Positions 1 to 11,669 of a DNA stretch of 64,000 nucleotides are shown here, in pieces. The notes under the pieces are model-generated. The model was not told the DNA's origin and searched no databases. It saw only the letters and a list, made by a program, of their open reading frames with translations. This stretch comes from Musa acuminata AAA Group. Its lineage: Eukaryota > Streptophyta > Magnoliopsida > Zingiberales > Musaceae. The stretch covers positions 41,469,001 to 41,533,000 of the forward strand of contig NC_088355.1 in the NCBI RefSeq assembly GCF_036884655.1, written 5' to 3'. Both the position numbers and the translations under genes were made by a program. Numbering within the stretch: position 1 is the first letter of the stretch; each line of letters opens with the position of its first letter.

Positions 1-1045
1 CTTGCATAGAGATTTTTGTGTAACAGATCAGAAATAACAACTTATTGGAAAAGATGGTTGAAGTGTACCTCATCATTTTGCACTAGCACAAAAGTTCACT
101 ATTGGGGCTTGGAACATTTTTGGATAAAGATCAAGTTTGCTTATCTTGATTACTTGGAAACTGAGATTCTTATATAAGTTATTTATGCTTGCCACCCATG
201 ACAAGCTTCCAGTACCTCAAATGCTCTTGGATGTCCCCTTTGCCAATGGGATCACCAGTTGTTTATGTAAGTCCCATGGGTGTAGTATCCATTGCTTTTA
301 GTCTAGTTATTCATTCGAGGCATATAACATAATATGAAAACACTAAGCAATAAGAATCAGCATTGGAGGTCATCAAATTTCTCCCTAGGAGTTGCTGACC
401 CAAACAAGAAACCTTTTTGCATCAATTGATCAGATGTGAGAAAGCTCTTACTAATCTTTTGCAAGTGCTAAGAGATTTTTTTTCTCACAATTCAAACTTT
501 CTTAGAAAGGTAAATAATAGATAGTTCTGCATCCTTTGCTGGCATTACAACAGAATTAGTCTCATGAGCACATGAGAGGCAAAGATCAAGAAGGACCATG
601 GTGCTTCAAAATTCAAATACTCTTCAGTTAGCTAGAGAATGTTTGTCATGGATTTTTCAGCAATTTACAAATGCTTATATTGCTCTACATGTTTGTTTAA
701 AAAGGGATAAACGCTTAAGGCTTTTATTAGCAATGTATATGTCTGTACGTACTTATTTCCTAAACAAAATTGTAAGATAACCAAACTTACTTTTTTTCTG
801 TTTGTTTTGTGGTTTAAGCTGGTCGAAGTTCTTGTTGATTCAGGAAGAATGCTCTGTTTGTTAAGAAACAAGTATGGTGGTGATCTATGGAATTAATAAG
901 TAAATACTTCGGAGGGTCTGCTCTAAATCAAGCTGCCAATAGTTTGCTGCAAGTATGAAAGCTTTGCTTGTTCTCGAATCTTCAGCACAGGGATGGGACA
1001 TGAAAATGAGTTCTTCAAACTAAGTTTTGTGGTGAAAAACTTGCA
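1..1045. other. AT-rich stretch, no gene recognised
   Basis: The sequence is AT-rich with frequent stops in all frames. Only short open stretches occur and none shows a recognisable domain. It could be intronic or 3' sequence of a gene that starts before the window, because exon-like pieces follow just downstream, but nothing here proves that. Confidence 0.4.
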
Positions 1046-1070
1046 ATGAGGATTAAAGGAGGGCTTCTTG

Positions 1071-1342
1071 CAGGGAGGGAGGCTTCTGCTTTGGAACTAT
1101 ACAAGTTGGAATCTGGAAGTCCTAAAAGTAACTGGCAGCTGGTAAGACATCGTTTCAAGAGTATAATTATCTTCCGACCCTCTCATGCTTTTGCTAGAGC
1201 TCTTTGTTTTCTCATTATCGATATCATGCTTCAGATATCCGACATCAAGAGACGAACCAATACAACAGGATTAGGAGAAGAAGACATGTTATGCATCATG
1301 TCAGGCCCCATCGAAGATGCAGATGGTTCAAGTGTCATGTAA
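1071..1342 (+). CDS. possible 3' exons of an unidentified gene
   Basis: Two open pieces look like exons. The first ends at a GT at 1141 after residues ALELYKLESGSPKSNWQL. The second starts after a CAG at about 1234 and runs ISDIKRRTNTTGLGEEDMLC to a TAA at 1340-1342. The implied intron is about 93 bp and the phase is 0 on both sides, so the reading frame is kept. The composition (charged, few rare residues) is coding-like. I do not recognise the family and cannot find the upstream exons with confidence. It may equally be a chance open frame in intergenic DNA. Confidence 0.25.
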
Positions 1343-1916
1343 GAGATCTGTTCTTATATGCAGAAATCTTTCTCGTTTCTTTCTGCAAGACTGGCCAAAC
1401 AGAAGGAATCTCCTTAAAAGAATTCGACGGTTCATGAGCTAACAACGATACAGCAATCCATCCTTGTGCTGGTTGTGACTCCATGGTCAGCAGTTGGTGC
1501 AGCTTTCATGATCAACAGTATCACCACCACCAGGAACATCAAGGACAGCAAGAACGACAGCGTGCACTTGCAGCTCTTAGTGGGTCGCCCAGGCTCAATA
1601 TCTACCGTGGAGAAGTAGACAGTTTGTGAGACTGCAATAATGCACTGAGCCATGCATACCTTGTCGAATTCATGGATGAAGTTTTCTTTGGATGTAGCCA
1701 ATGGCTGGACTCTGTTCGACATCGCTGCTTTTCACGACTGAAACATGCAGTCAGTTCAACATTATTGTGGGCTTCTATTTGTTCCACTCTGCTGTGTCTG
1801 ATCCATGCATGAAAGAAGTTATGCTTTTACATATGTCCTTGGAAAGTGTGGAAATTTTTAATATATCTTAGCATCTCTGTCAAGTGTTAAGATTAAAGTA
1901 TATTAGTTTGTTTGAG

Positions 1917-1955
<39 letters not shown>

Positions 1956-2573
1956 TAAAACATCCCTAATATCTTGAGCATAATATTGGTTAATATATCA
2001 GTTTGGGCTTGTCTAACTTGGACAGTTTCTTATGGACAAACTCATTTTGTGTCATGTTCAAGATCACTAAGGTGGCTTTTCAAACAAGAAAAAAGTTACA
2101 ATAATTATTTTTATTCTTAATTTTCGTAATTACTTCTCATTTGGAAATATGTGTTTGACCAAATGCTTGCAGCCTCTTCCTATTTAAAGGATCATGTTTC
2201 ATATCATTAGAAAAGGTATATATATAATTTTAGAATCAAATAAACTATGCAAAATCCTTAGTGAAAAAAAAACAATGTACAAACATGTATGCCTATGATT
2301 TATATATTCGACTTCTGTTCATTGATGAAGCTATTAGAACAACTGAGCATCGACTAGAAAATTGATGAACAATATTTAGGAATTTTATAAATTAATTAGG
2401 GAGAAAGTGATTAATTTAGGATAGTAGGTAGAATGAATATAGTAGTGATGATAAAAAATACATCGATTAAAATTTTTGAATTATATTTTATAGTTATTTT
2501 TTAAATTTTTATTTTTTTAAAAAAAATTATTATATCATACCAATATGGGACCTATTATTTATATAATAATATA
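1343..2573. other. intergenic, AT-rich
   Basis: There is no convincing gene. A plus-strand frame near 1437-1628 is open and rich in His and Gln but has no supported start. A TA microsatellite lies inside, and long A/T runs precede the LTR element. Confidence 0.5.
1921..1953. repeat. (TA)n microsatellite
   Basis: An uninterrupted TA run of about 33 bp. Confidence 0.95.
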
Positions 2574-2578
2574 CTAAT

Positions 2579-3067
2579 TGTTACGAAAAATCATCATCAA
2601 CGTTTGAGTTAACCTAACGTGGTTCAAACCCGAGGGTATAGAAGTATTTGAGGTGGTGATTGAAGTGACTTCCCAAGTGAAAGTGTCGAGCTTGCAAGAC
2701 ACCACTTATACTAAGACCGATATTATGGGAAATTTCTTGACCCGATCCCTCTAACACTTAAGTTAGTCACCGAGGTCATTTTTGAGTATAGGTTTTTCTC
2801 GAAAGCCAAGCCCTCACGTCATAGTTCCGAGGATTACCTTTTATACCTAAGCTTTGAGAGGACAATATGTAACCACTCCAACGTCCCCCTCTTGGCATTT
2901 TGTCCACATGGGCAATAGGGGGGAGGTAGCCCTGAACAACCTATCTTAGACTTTTGTCCACGTGGGCAAATAGGTAGGGGGTGACTTGGATCTTTTTCCT
3001 TCCATAATAACCTTCACAAGGTGCCTATCTTTCGGATGATGGTTGGGTATTAATATATTCCTTATTA
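2579..3067. repeat. left LTR
   Basis: This copy aligns along its whole length with 5213-5696. Shared blocks include AAAATCATC near the start, CTAACACTTAAGTTAGT or its near match in the middle, TTTTGTCCACGTGG in the third quarter and ATTAATATATT at the end. Confidence 0.8.
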
Positions 3068-3229
3068 TTTGTCTCCCCCAAAGCGTGCTTCGAGACTCTT
3101 ATTAGGGGGGCCTAGACTGTAGTGTTTAATTCATCTGATATGCCTATTGCCAACCTCTTCATGACACTAAAAGGACACACATTGGTTGGGCAAGGGTCGA
3201 GTTTTCTTTTCTCATACGCCTCGAGCACA

Positions 3230-4280
3230 TTTTGTCCTGAGTTACTGTAGCAGATTTCCCTTAGTGTATGTTGGGTTTCCCCGACTCTAATGCCTTGGGC
3301 ACATTTCACCCTATGTCGCCATTGAAGATTTCTCTCGGCATATGTTGAGTTTTCTCGACTTATACACCTCGAGCATATCTTGCCCTGTACTTATATCATA
3401 ACGGATTTCTCTTGATGCGGGTCAAATTTTCTCGACTCACATGCCTCGGGCACATGCTCTATGCTTTTGTCATAGTGGATTTCTCTTAGTGCAAGTTGAG
3501 TTTTCCCAACTCATACACCTTGGGCATATTTTGTCATATGTTTCTACCATGGTAGATTTCTCTTAGTGCAAGTCAGCTTTCCCCAACTCACACACTTGAG
3601 GCACATTTTGCCATGTTCTTTCATTATAGTAGATTTCTATTGGCGTGGGTTGGGTTTTCTCGACTCACATATCTCGAGCACAATTTACCTTGCGCCTCTG
3701 CCATAGCAAATTTCTTGTGCCTCTGCGATAACAAATTTCCATTAGTGTGGGTTGAGTTTTTTCGACTCATATGCCTTGGGCACATTTCGTGTTATACTTG
3801 TTCTAATGAATTTCTTTTAGCATGGGTGAGTTTTCTCGACTCAGTCCTCGGACACATCTCGCCTTTGTTTTCACCATAGCAGATTTCTCTTAGCACGAGT
3901 CAACTTTTACTAACTCATGCACCTCAGGTCGACTCATATGCCTCGGGCACATCTCGTCTTGTGCTTCTACCGTAATAAATTTCTCTTAAGCACGGGTCGA
4001 GATTTCTCAACTCACACACCTCAAACACGTCTCTTCCTACGCTTCCACCATAGTAGATTTCTCTTAGCATGAGTTGGGGTTTCCCAACTCACACGTTTCG
4101 GGCATATTTTATTATGTGCCTTAGTCATAGCCGATTTCTCTTAGTGCGGGTTGTATTTTTCTCACATCTCGGATATATTTTCCCATGTACCTCCATTATA
4201 GCGGATTTCTCTCGGTATGGACTAAGTTTTTTCAACTCATACATCTCAAGCACATTTTACCCTATGCCTCCACCGTAGCA
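3230..4280. repeat. ~76-bp tandem repeat array inside the LTR element
   Basis: The block GATTTCTCTTAG or a close variant recurs at about 3249, 3326, 3401, 3477, 3554, 3630, 3731, 3809, 3881, 3977, 4054, 4131 and 4202. Most steps are 71-78 bp, with two of about 96-101. Each unit goes on with a G-rich word, a CTCGACTCA-like word, and CTCGGGCACATTT or a variant. There are about 13 diverged units. No frame stays open across the array, so it does not encode a repeat protein now. Confidence 0.85.
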
Positions 4281-4590
4281 GATTTTAAATCCTTCATCCA
4301 CCATGGTGAGCTTTGAGTCCTTCCTTTGCCATGGTGAATTTTGACTCCTCTCACTATGGTAGATTTCGAGTCCTCCTACCATGGCAATCTTCAAGTCCTC
4401 CCTTCATAGTGATAAATTTACAGTCCTCCTCTTGCCAAAGTGGGTTTCAAGTCCTTCGTCTGCCATAGTGGATTTTGAGTTATCCTCCCATCCTGGTGGG
4501 TTTCAAGTTCTCCTTCTGCTGTGATGAACTTCAAGTCATCCCTCTACCTTGACGGATTTTAGATCCTCTTACTATTGATGTCTCTTAAGA
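4281..4590. repeat. second, shorter-period tandem array
   Basis: After the 76-bp array the sequence changes to a shorter unit of roughly 35-40 bp. It is built from words like CCATGGTG, GATTTTGAGTCCT and CTTCAAGTCCTCC, repeated about eight times with heavy divergence. It seems derived from the CACCATAG part of the larger unit. Confidence 0.6.
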
Positions 4591-5212
4591 GTTACCACAA
4601 AGGGATACAATTCTTGATCGTAGGAGGAGAGAGATCAGCATCCTCCTTATAAATCCCCTCCCTCTATATGTGGGATTTAGTCTTCTATCTAAGCCTTCAG
4701 AAACCCCAGTCCTCAAAGCCTGATGGGAAGCTTTCAGCCTCACCCCCATGACCTTTTTAGGAGCGTTCTCCACCTTGCCCTGGTTCCAACAAGGCTAGTT
4801 GGTCTTCGAGTCCCTCATCTTGTGTTACTTCTACGAAAAACTAGTCGTCGATCATCTTACCCTTCTGCCTCAAGTTGGGCAAGCTGAGATAGAAGCGGGG
4901 CGATAGTTTGCATCATAGTTATTAGCATCTACACCTACTAGGTGAGGCTCAGGAATGCCTTAGTAAAGACAAGTAGGTGGCTTGAGGTCGTCTCTGAGGG
5001 CAAAAGTTCTGGGTCATTGAACAGAAGTTAGTATCGCATTAGCGCTTGCGCCGAAGTTGATGTGTCCACATGAGGGAAGGATGGATCAAAGCTGTCCTCT
5101 TTAAGTAAAAGTGCTATAGATCGGAGATATGACCTCCTCGTTAAAGCGTTCGTTGGGAGGATTGACGAGTGGACGTTCCTACGACATTATACCCTCCTTC
5201 TAGCACAAAAAA

Positions 5213-5696
5213 TGGTTAGGGAAAATCATCGTTGACGTTTGAATAAACTCGACGTGGTACAAACCTGAGGGTGTAGGAGTGTATGAGGTGGTAACCGAAG
5301 TGGCTTTGAGGTGAAAGTGTCAAGCTCTTGAGGTGTCACCTACACTAAGATTAATATCGAGAGAAAATTTTTGACATGATCCCTCCGACACTTAAGTTAG
5401 TTACCGATGTCCCTTTTGGGTATGTGTTTTTCCTGGAAGCCAAGCCTCCTAGTATAGTGTCGAAGAGTAACTTTTATACCTGATCTGACCTTAGAGGGGA
5501 CAACATGTAACCGCTCAAATGTCCCTCTCTTCACGTTTTGTCCACGTGGATGAGAGGGTGAAGATAGCCCTAAGCGGCCTATTTGTCTATGTAGGCAAAC
5601 GGGAGGGAGATAACTTGGATATTTTTTCTTCTACAATAGTTTCCACGTGGCACGTAACTATCGGATGATCGTCGATCATTAATATATTTTTTACCA
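5213..5696. repeat. right LTR
   Basis: This copy aligns with the left LTR, starts TGG and ends TTACCA. It is followed at once by CTAAT. An A-rich purine stretch (AAAAAA) lies just before it and could be a remnant polypurine tract. Confidence 0.8.
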
Positions 5697-5701
5697 CTAA
5701 T

Positions 5702-6229
5702 CAATTCAGATATATCTATAAAAATTTTAAAAATTAATTTAATCAAGAATGTGATATGATTAGATACTTTTTAATAAGAGAAACTAAGTTTTGCTTTAAA
5801 AAATAGAGGTGCTTTTTGAGAATTAATTAATCGATCGTAAGAAGAAAATAAAGAAAAAGAAAAAAATAACCATCACTCACACAATGGATACCGAGTGAAG
5901 TCGGCCTACCAACGTCACCTCTGTCTCCGCATCTTTGGAGACGAGACGAAGATATTGGAAGCCGAGAGTGTTCTAATTGGGGATCTCGTCAGAGATTTGA
6001 CACTGAAATACCCAATTCTGGAGCCTCCAGAGCCAAGGAGATCTTGCCAGGCCGATCTGCCTTCTTAGGTTGCCTTTTGGTGCTATTCCAAGACTACGAG
6101 ACGGTAATCTTTTGAGAATCCTTTTGTGTTGTCCAAATTTTTTCGAATTGAATGCGAGTGGAAGTCATCGTGACTCGATGCGAGCGTTGGAACTTGGAAT
6201 TATAGGGTTTCTTTGCGCGGAAGAGGGCG
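5702..6229 (+). promoter_or_regulatory. promoter and 5' leader of the SAM-domain gene
   Basis: An AT-rich 150 bp directly follows the LTR element and includes CTATAAAAA near 5713. From about 5880 the sequence becomes GC-balanced and leader-like. Short upstream ATGs occur in it. The transcription start is not determined. Confidence 0.4.
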
Positions 6230-9200
6230 ATGAGCAAGGGGCGGTCTCCCGAGCCGTTGGATTTCTTTATTTGGACTGTCGAGGTATGTTTTGATCAACA
6301 TAGCGTCTTGGTTGCAGTGTGAATCTCATGATGGGAAATAAAATTTTCGACTTTGTGAAGGATTACTTGTCTCTTTATGCATACTGAATGTTTCTATGTC
6401 CATTGGGCGTATAATCACATGAACTCAAAGTTTCAAGCTTAGCTAGGTCTTCAATGTATTGTAAAATTCTGTTCCGTGGAACAGCTGGTGCCAGGAAAGT
6501 TGTTTTAGGTAAAATATAGGGGAAATTCAGTTGTGCCCTAATTAAGATCAGAACTTTAATTTCAAGATGCCCGACTGGAATTGAACTAATCCATGTAGTT
6601 TTTCTTTTGCTTGGTTGCCAACCTAGCTAATTAATTGGGTATGTGGGTTAATGAAGAAGATGGACGGTTATTTGATCAGGAACATATGGGTTTGAACTGC
6701 ATGATTAGAGTTAAAATACTTGTACATAACTCGCTGGTGTTCCATGGACATATGGGTCTCTTAATCATGAACCGGGCACCAGCTCTGAGTCTATGCGTTA
6801 ATGCTGGAAGTATATAAAGGAAAATTCCCATCAACACATAGGATATAGCAAAAAATTCATATATTTCAGGGAGAAAAATATGAAAGAAAATGTTGGTGGG
6901 CCTTTTAGTCCAGTTAGCCTAAGAAGAAGAAGAAGTTATTCCCTGGAATTATAATGCCAAAAAGTTCCGTTGGCAACTTGTGTTCTTACAACGCGTCTGA
7001 TAAAAGAAAAAAAATATATAGTAACTCAATGCCAGAGAAAAGAGGAACTTTTCTATTCAATCACCAAGAAAATTTAATCTATTTTTGGACATATTAGAAC
7101 TTAAGAAAGGGAAAATTCAAGGCAGAAACATATTTTCCTGAATGCCAGTATGACCCAGTGAATCCCCATATTTGGCAAACAAACTCAGCAATCTGATTGG
7201 CCTTCTTACAAGTATCAGAGTATTCTGTACTTCGTACATCACAAAAGATGAAAAGAATCAAAGAAATGTAAACATTCTTAAAAACATAGTAGCAATTCTC
7301 TGGTTTATTTTTGAATGGCAATAATATTAGGATAGTCCGATGATAAGATTAGATATATGCACATCCCAACAATGTCTTCCTTCAATGCTTATGCCTTAGC
7401 CATCAAAATAGACCCCAACATCCTTTGCTGAAGTCCCTGTGCAAAAAGGATAATCATCAGAGTATCAAAGGCCAAGATTTTTACCAACCATAGTACCTGC
7501 TCCAAAAACAATTGCCCTCTTTAAGGTGGGCTCCCCAGGAATCCATGAAAATGAATTGTAAATCTGTGAATTATTGGCAGAGAGTCCAATGCTGCTACAG
7601 GTAATGACAGCAAAAAAGGAAAAAAAGAGTTTTGACCATTAGAGATAACATGACAACTAGGATGCTACAAGTATAAGAAAGTATGGGAATTGATATATTT
7701 GTGGGAGAGTTTCAAAAGGATCATGATTTTGTTAGTGCTAGCAATTTTGGTAAACGGAAGCAGTAGTTAAGGAATTGGTCATTTTTGTGTAATTTTAGGG
7801 TATTAAGTGTTGTATTGTTTGACTTTCTGCTCAAAACAGATGAAACATTGTTGTGTGTCATTGAGTATCTTGTTTTAAAGCAAGTGACTTTACTGGATCT
7901 ATGGCTGTCACAGTCACACCATTCTAGCATGCCTACAGATTGCTTAAAGAGGCATAGGAAGGAAGTAGGAGAATTTGGAGGCCACTAATCCTGTAGTGAC
8001 ATTATTATTACATCATCTAAATCCATTGAAAGAGGTAACTGGTAATTCATCCTTCTTTTTTCTTGTATTACATTCCATCATCTCCTTTCATATCCATGTT
8101 TTTGATATGCATTGTATCAATCAGTTAAGACAACTTGGCATTTTAAAAGGCCTATGTATAAGCCCCACATAGACTTTTTTATGTAAGCAACTTGGCTCTT
8201 CATAGCCATACCTCCACCCAAATTACATAGATCAATATCCATGTTGTTCTGTTCCGTTTTCTCTTTTATTTGAGAAGGTAATTTGTAAGATACCGGTGAC
8301 AAACTAGACTATATCAATGCTAGTCCAACTTTTAGTCCTAATGCAAGTGAAAATGGTTCTACTAGCACCTGTTAGTCATGTTATAAAAGAGGTGTATGGG
8401 TGATTAAACATTTATTTATACCTCCTTTTATCAACGTGGCAGACTAAGTTTACGATGTAATATCTGTATGATGAAAATTACTTAAGACTGTTAGAGGTTG
8501 GGAATGAGAGATTCTTGGAGTTTATTCTTTCATAGCTGTAGAAAGAAGGTATTCTTAGTTTAATTTTTCTTCAAACTATTTATGAGGTGGTTTTAATGGA
8601 ATGGTGGTGATATGATATCTCAATCGCAAGTTTCATGCAACCATTGGCAATCAAGTTAGTTTCAATATTATTTTACGGTTTCTGAGATATTCCAGTTGGT
8701 GATTCTGGCTGCTTTAAGGAGCAAATGTTTTGGAGGCCAGGGCTTATGGCATTTTGGTTGTGTACTGCCTAGCTTTGGCAAACCTCTCATATCCCATAAA
8801 ATAAAAAAAGTTGGATGTGCTATTTAGAGTATTTATAGCTTAGAAAAGGAGTCTATTCCGCTGCATATGTATATGCAGTCATACAAGTGCATCACATAAG
8901 GCCCGTGAAAACTAAATATTTGGCATACCTTAATATGCTTCTGAGCATGTGGTATTTGGTGGAATGACCTAGAATCAGCTCTCTTGAATTTTCTTCATAT
9001 TATTCTTTACGTATTTGATACAAGAAATCCTATACCTGTTAGAATCATTAGACATGGTGGCTGTTTGGAGGGAAATAGTCTTCAAGTCAAATACATAGAT
9101 GAAAATTCCCCAAAAATTTTGCACGAAATTTGCATCCTTTCTTATTTATAAGGTTCTGCTACATTGGCTGGACCAGTGGATTTTCTGAGTATCCATCAAA

Positions 9201-11669
9201 AAGATGTTCCAAGTACCTTGGCATCCCCTGTTTTGTCTGGCAAATGGCATGATATATCATACTATCATGAGTCAGTAATCTGACATGCTTAACTGGGCGA
9301 CAGAATGAAAGCCACTAAAACAAAATGAGGGAGCAGAGCAAGGGTATGAAGGAGAGAACTGGATCCTGTATGAGTGGTGGAAGCACTGGATAAATTGACT
9401 GAGTCACCGATCAACCACTGACTCACTCTCCCTTGCCACCACCTACTTCCGCTTGGCAAGAAAGATGTGATTGCTGTTAAACTGAAAGAAGCCTAAAAAG
9501 ATCAAGAGGGGGGCAAGTCAGTGCATTTTGTTGAAGATCTGTTCTGGGTTCAGTTAGTCTCTGAACTGAATTAGCCAATTTAGTCTGAAACATGACCTAA
9601 AATTGGTTTAGACATATCCTTGAAAGAAAATCAATACCCTCTTTTCACCTGATACAGGAGAAGCATTCCGAGAGTTAAATCCTTGAAATAAGCTGATACC
9701 TTGCCATGTTTTGCACATCTGAATTTTGAGATTAAGCAAGGAGATTTTGTTTTATTCAATACCCTGCTTCTTAATGCTCCCTTGCTACTTAATCCCGAAT
9801 AAAAATCTTATATTATTTCTCTAGGAAAAATTCTCTGAAGTTGACTATGTATGAGAAAACAGTGCTACTTGTGATGTATCTGGTCTTTCCTTTTCCCATT
9901 ATTGTGCCCCCAGGATTACATCTTCATTTAAACTGTTATTTTTATGTGGTCATGAATTCCGATAATTGCACATTCCTGGTTCCAGGCAATTGATTTAAAT
10001 GTACGATTATGGTTTTACCACATGCACAGAAATCCAGTAGTTCCCTTTGAACTGTTTGTGTTAAAACACTCCCTTGCGAGTGTGTATACATAGAAGTCTG
10101 CTTGTTGAACTTTGGTAATAATAGTAAAATTGCTGAGAATAAATATTTAATGAGTAGAAGTTGAGCCATTATATATGTTTATTTCACTTGATACCAAGTA
10201 TATGATCTCAGGATGTTGGTTTGTGGCTGGAAGAGATAAATCTTGGGAGTTACCGCCAAGTTTTCGAGGAAAACGGTGTCAATGGGGAGTATTTAGAAAG
10301 TCTATCAATGTTTACAACAGAGCAAATTCTGCGCTTTATAAGGCGGTGCCACATGAAGTGGGGTGACTTTATTACACTTTGCAAGGAGCTAAGACGCATA
10401 AAAGGTTCTATTCCTTCCCCTATTATGTTAATGAGTTTTGAACTATCAAATGCCCGCTTGACTGATGCTCACTTAACTGGTTTATTAAAGCTTCAAGATT
10501 CATCTCATCCACATATTGGCTTGTCTTTAAGCTTTTACTGGTGAATATAATCGTTTATCAAACAGACCTTACAAAAGCAAGAAATGTCATAACCAAAGCC
10601 AATATAAATTAAGTTCTCATAATTGTTCAATCTGCATAGAATTTTATTATTCAGTAAGATGTTCAAATTCATATAGAATTGTCATTTCTGTGAATATCGT
10701 TCATTGTCTAAAAAGCACCATCTTCAAGAAATCAATTTGTAACCATTTTTTATATCTTGCATCCTGAGGCTTTTCTGCTTGCACTAGCACTCTATACCAG
10801 AATAGATAAGAATGAATATTCTGTAATTGATAACTATTGGGAAACAGGCATTTAGCGTTCATCCCCTGAGCTGGTCTGATTAACCCATAGCCACCTAAAC
10901 CCGAGCAGTACCTTTCATGATACAGATGGTGTGTACAACCGTGTGCAAGTGGTTTGCCTCCTTGTCCATGATCAAACTAGTACGTGTGACCACATAGGAG
11001 GTACACCATGATGGTACAAACCCTACATGAAATTACTACTCTCTAAGGAATTATGAGGATCATCATGCACATGCCATCCTCATCGACCAGATGACTGATC
11101 AGGGCATTTTTTTTTTACATGATGAATCTCCATATATGGTTTCTTCTTAAAGAGGGTAGCAAAATTAGGCTAATATTATGCTCTACTCAATCTACTTCAA
11201 TCATCGTGTTCTTCAAATACAAGTTGACTTCTTTGTGGAATTTGTGAATGATGAGCATATGCCCTCAATGTACTTGTCTTTTTCTATACAAAGATGGTTA
11301 TATGAAATAGTGATATTATGAGATCGATAAACTAGATGAAGTTTCAAGACAATTTCATCCTTGAAGACGAGTGTTTTGTTGTGGACCAGTTAGATTTATT
11401 AGTTGGGTATGCAAAGAGTTACCATCACAAGTGATATGACCATAACTTGAGTCCTAACCACCGACTCTCTATAAATCCTCCTAAATTTAATGCATGACCA
11501 TCATTAATGAATGACATGTTCCTTCTTTGTAAATGCAGTTGCATGCCTGAAAGGGGAACAGGAGGTCCGTAAGCCATGGTGGGCTCCGTCGTGCCTATCA
11601 GTGGTGTTTGTTCGAGTGGCAAAGCGCAACAGACAGTCCCGGGTTGTCTCCTTGAAGTTGGAACCGTAA
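6230..11669 (+). CDS. small SAM-domain protein (125 aa), three exons
   Basis: Exons are 6230-6283, 10212-10404 and 11539-11669. Both introns (3.9 kb and 1.1 kb) are GT-AG and the phases join exactly. The protein starts MSKGRSPEPLDFFIWTVEDV, then has one sterile alpha motif at about residues 19-82 (WLEEINLGSYRQVFEENGV, ending near LCKELRRIK). A basic tail follows with KPWWAPSCLSVVFVRVAKRN and the end SLKLEP. SAM domains are small helical bundles that bind other proteins and sometimes polymerise; no catalytic function is expected. I believe this compact form is conserved in plants, but its role and partners are unknown to me. The first codon context and the short first exon fit a complete gene. 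The LTR element ends about 530 bp before the start codon. Confidence 0.85.

Larger units (their letters stand above)
2579..5696. mobile_element. non-autonomous LTR retrotransposon-like element
   Basis: Two diverged direct repeats of about 489 and 484 bp bound a 3.1-kb element. Both begin TG; the right copy ends TTACCA and the left ends TTATTA, so the terminal CA seems mutated on the left. CTAAT flanks the element directly on both sides (2574-2578 and 5697-5701), which fits a 5-bp target-site duplication. The interior holds no gag, protease, reverse transcriptase or integrase frame, only tandem repeats and unique filler. This matches the general form of TRIM or LARD elements, which move using enzymes of other elements. 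I see no clear primer-binding site. The LTRs differ at many sites, so the insertion is old. Confidence 0.8.
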
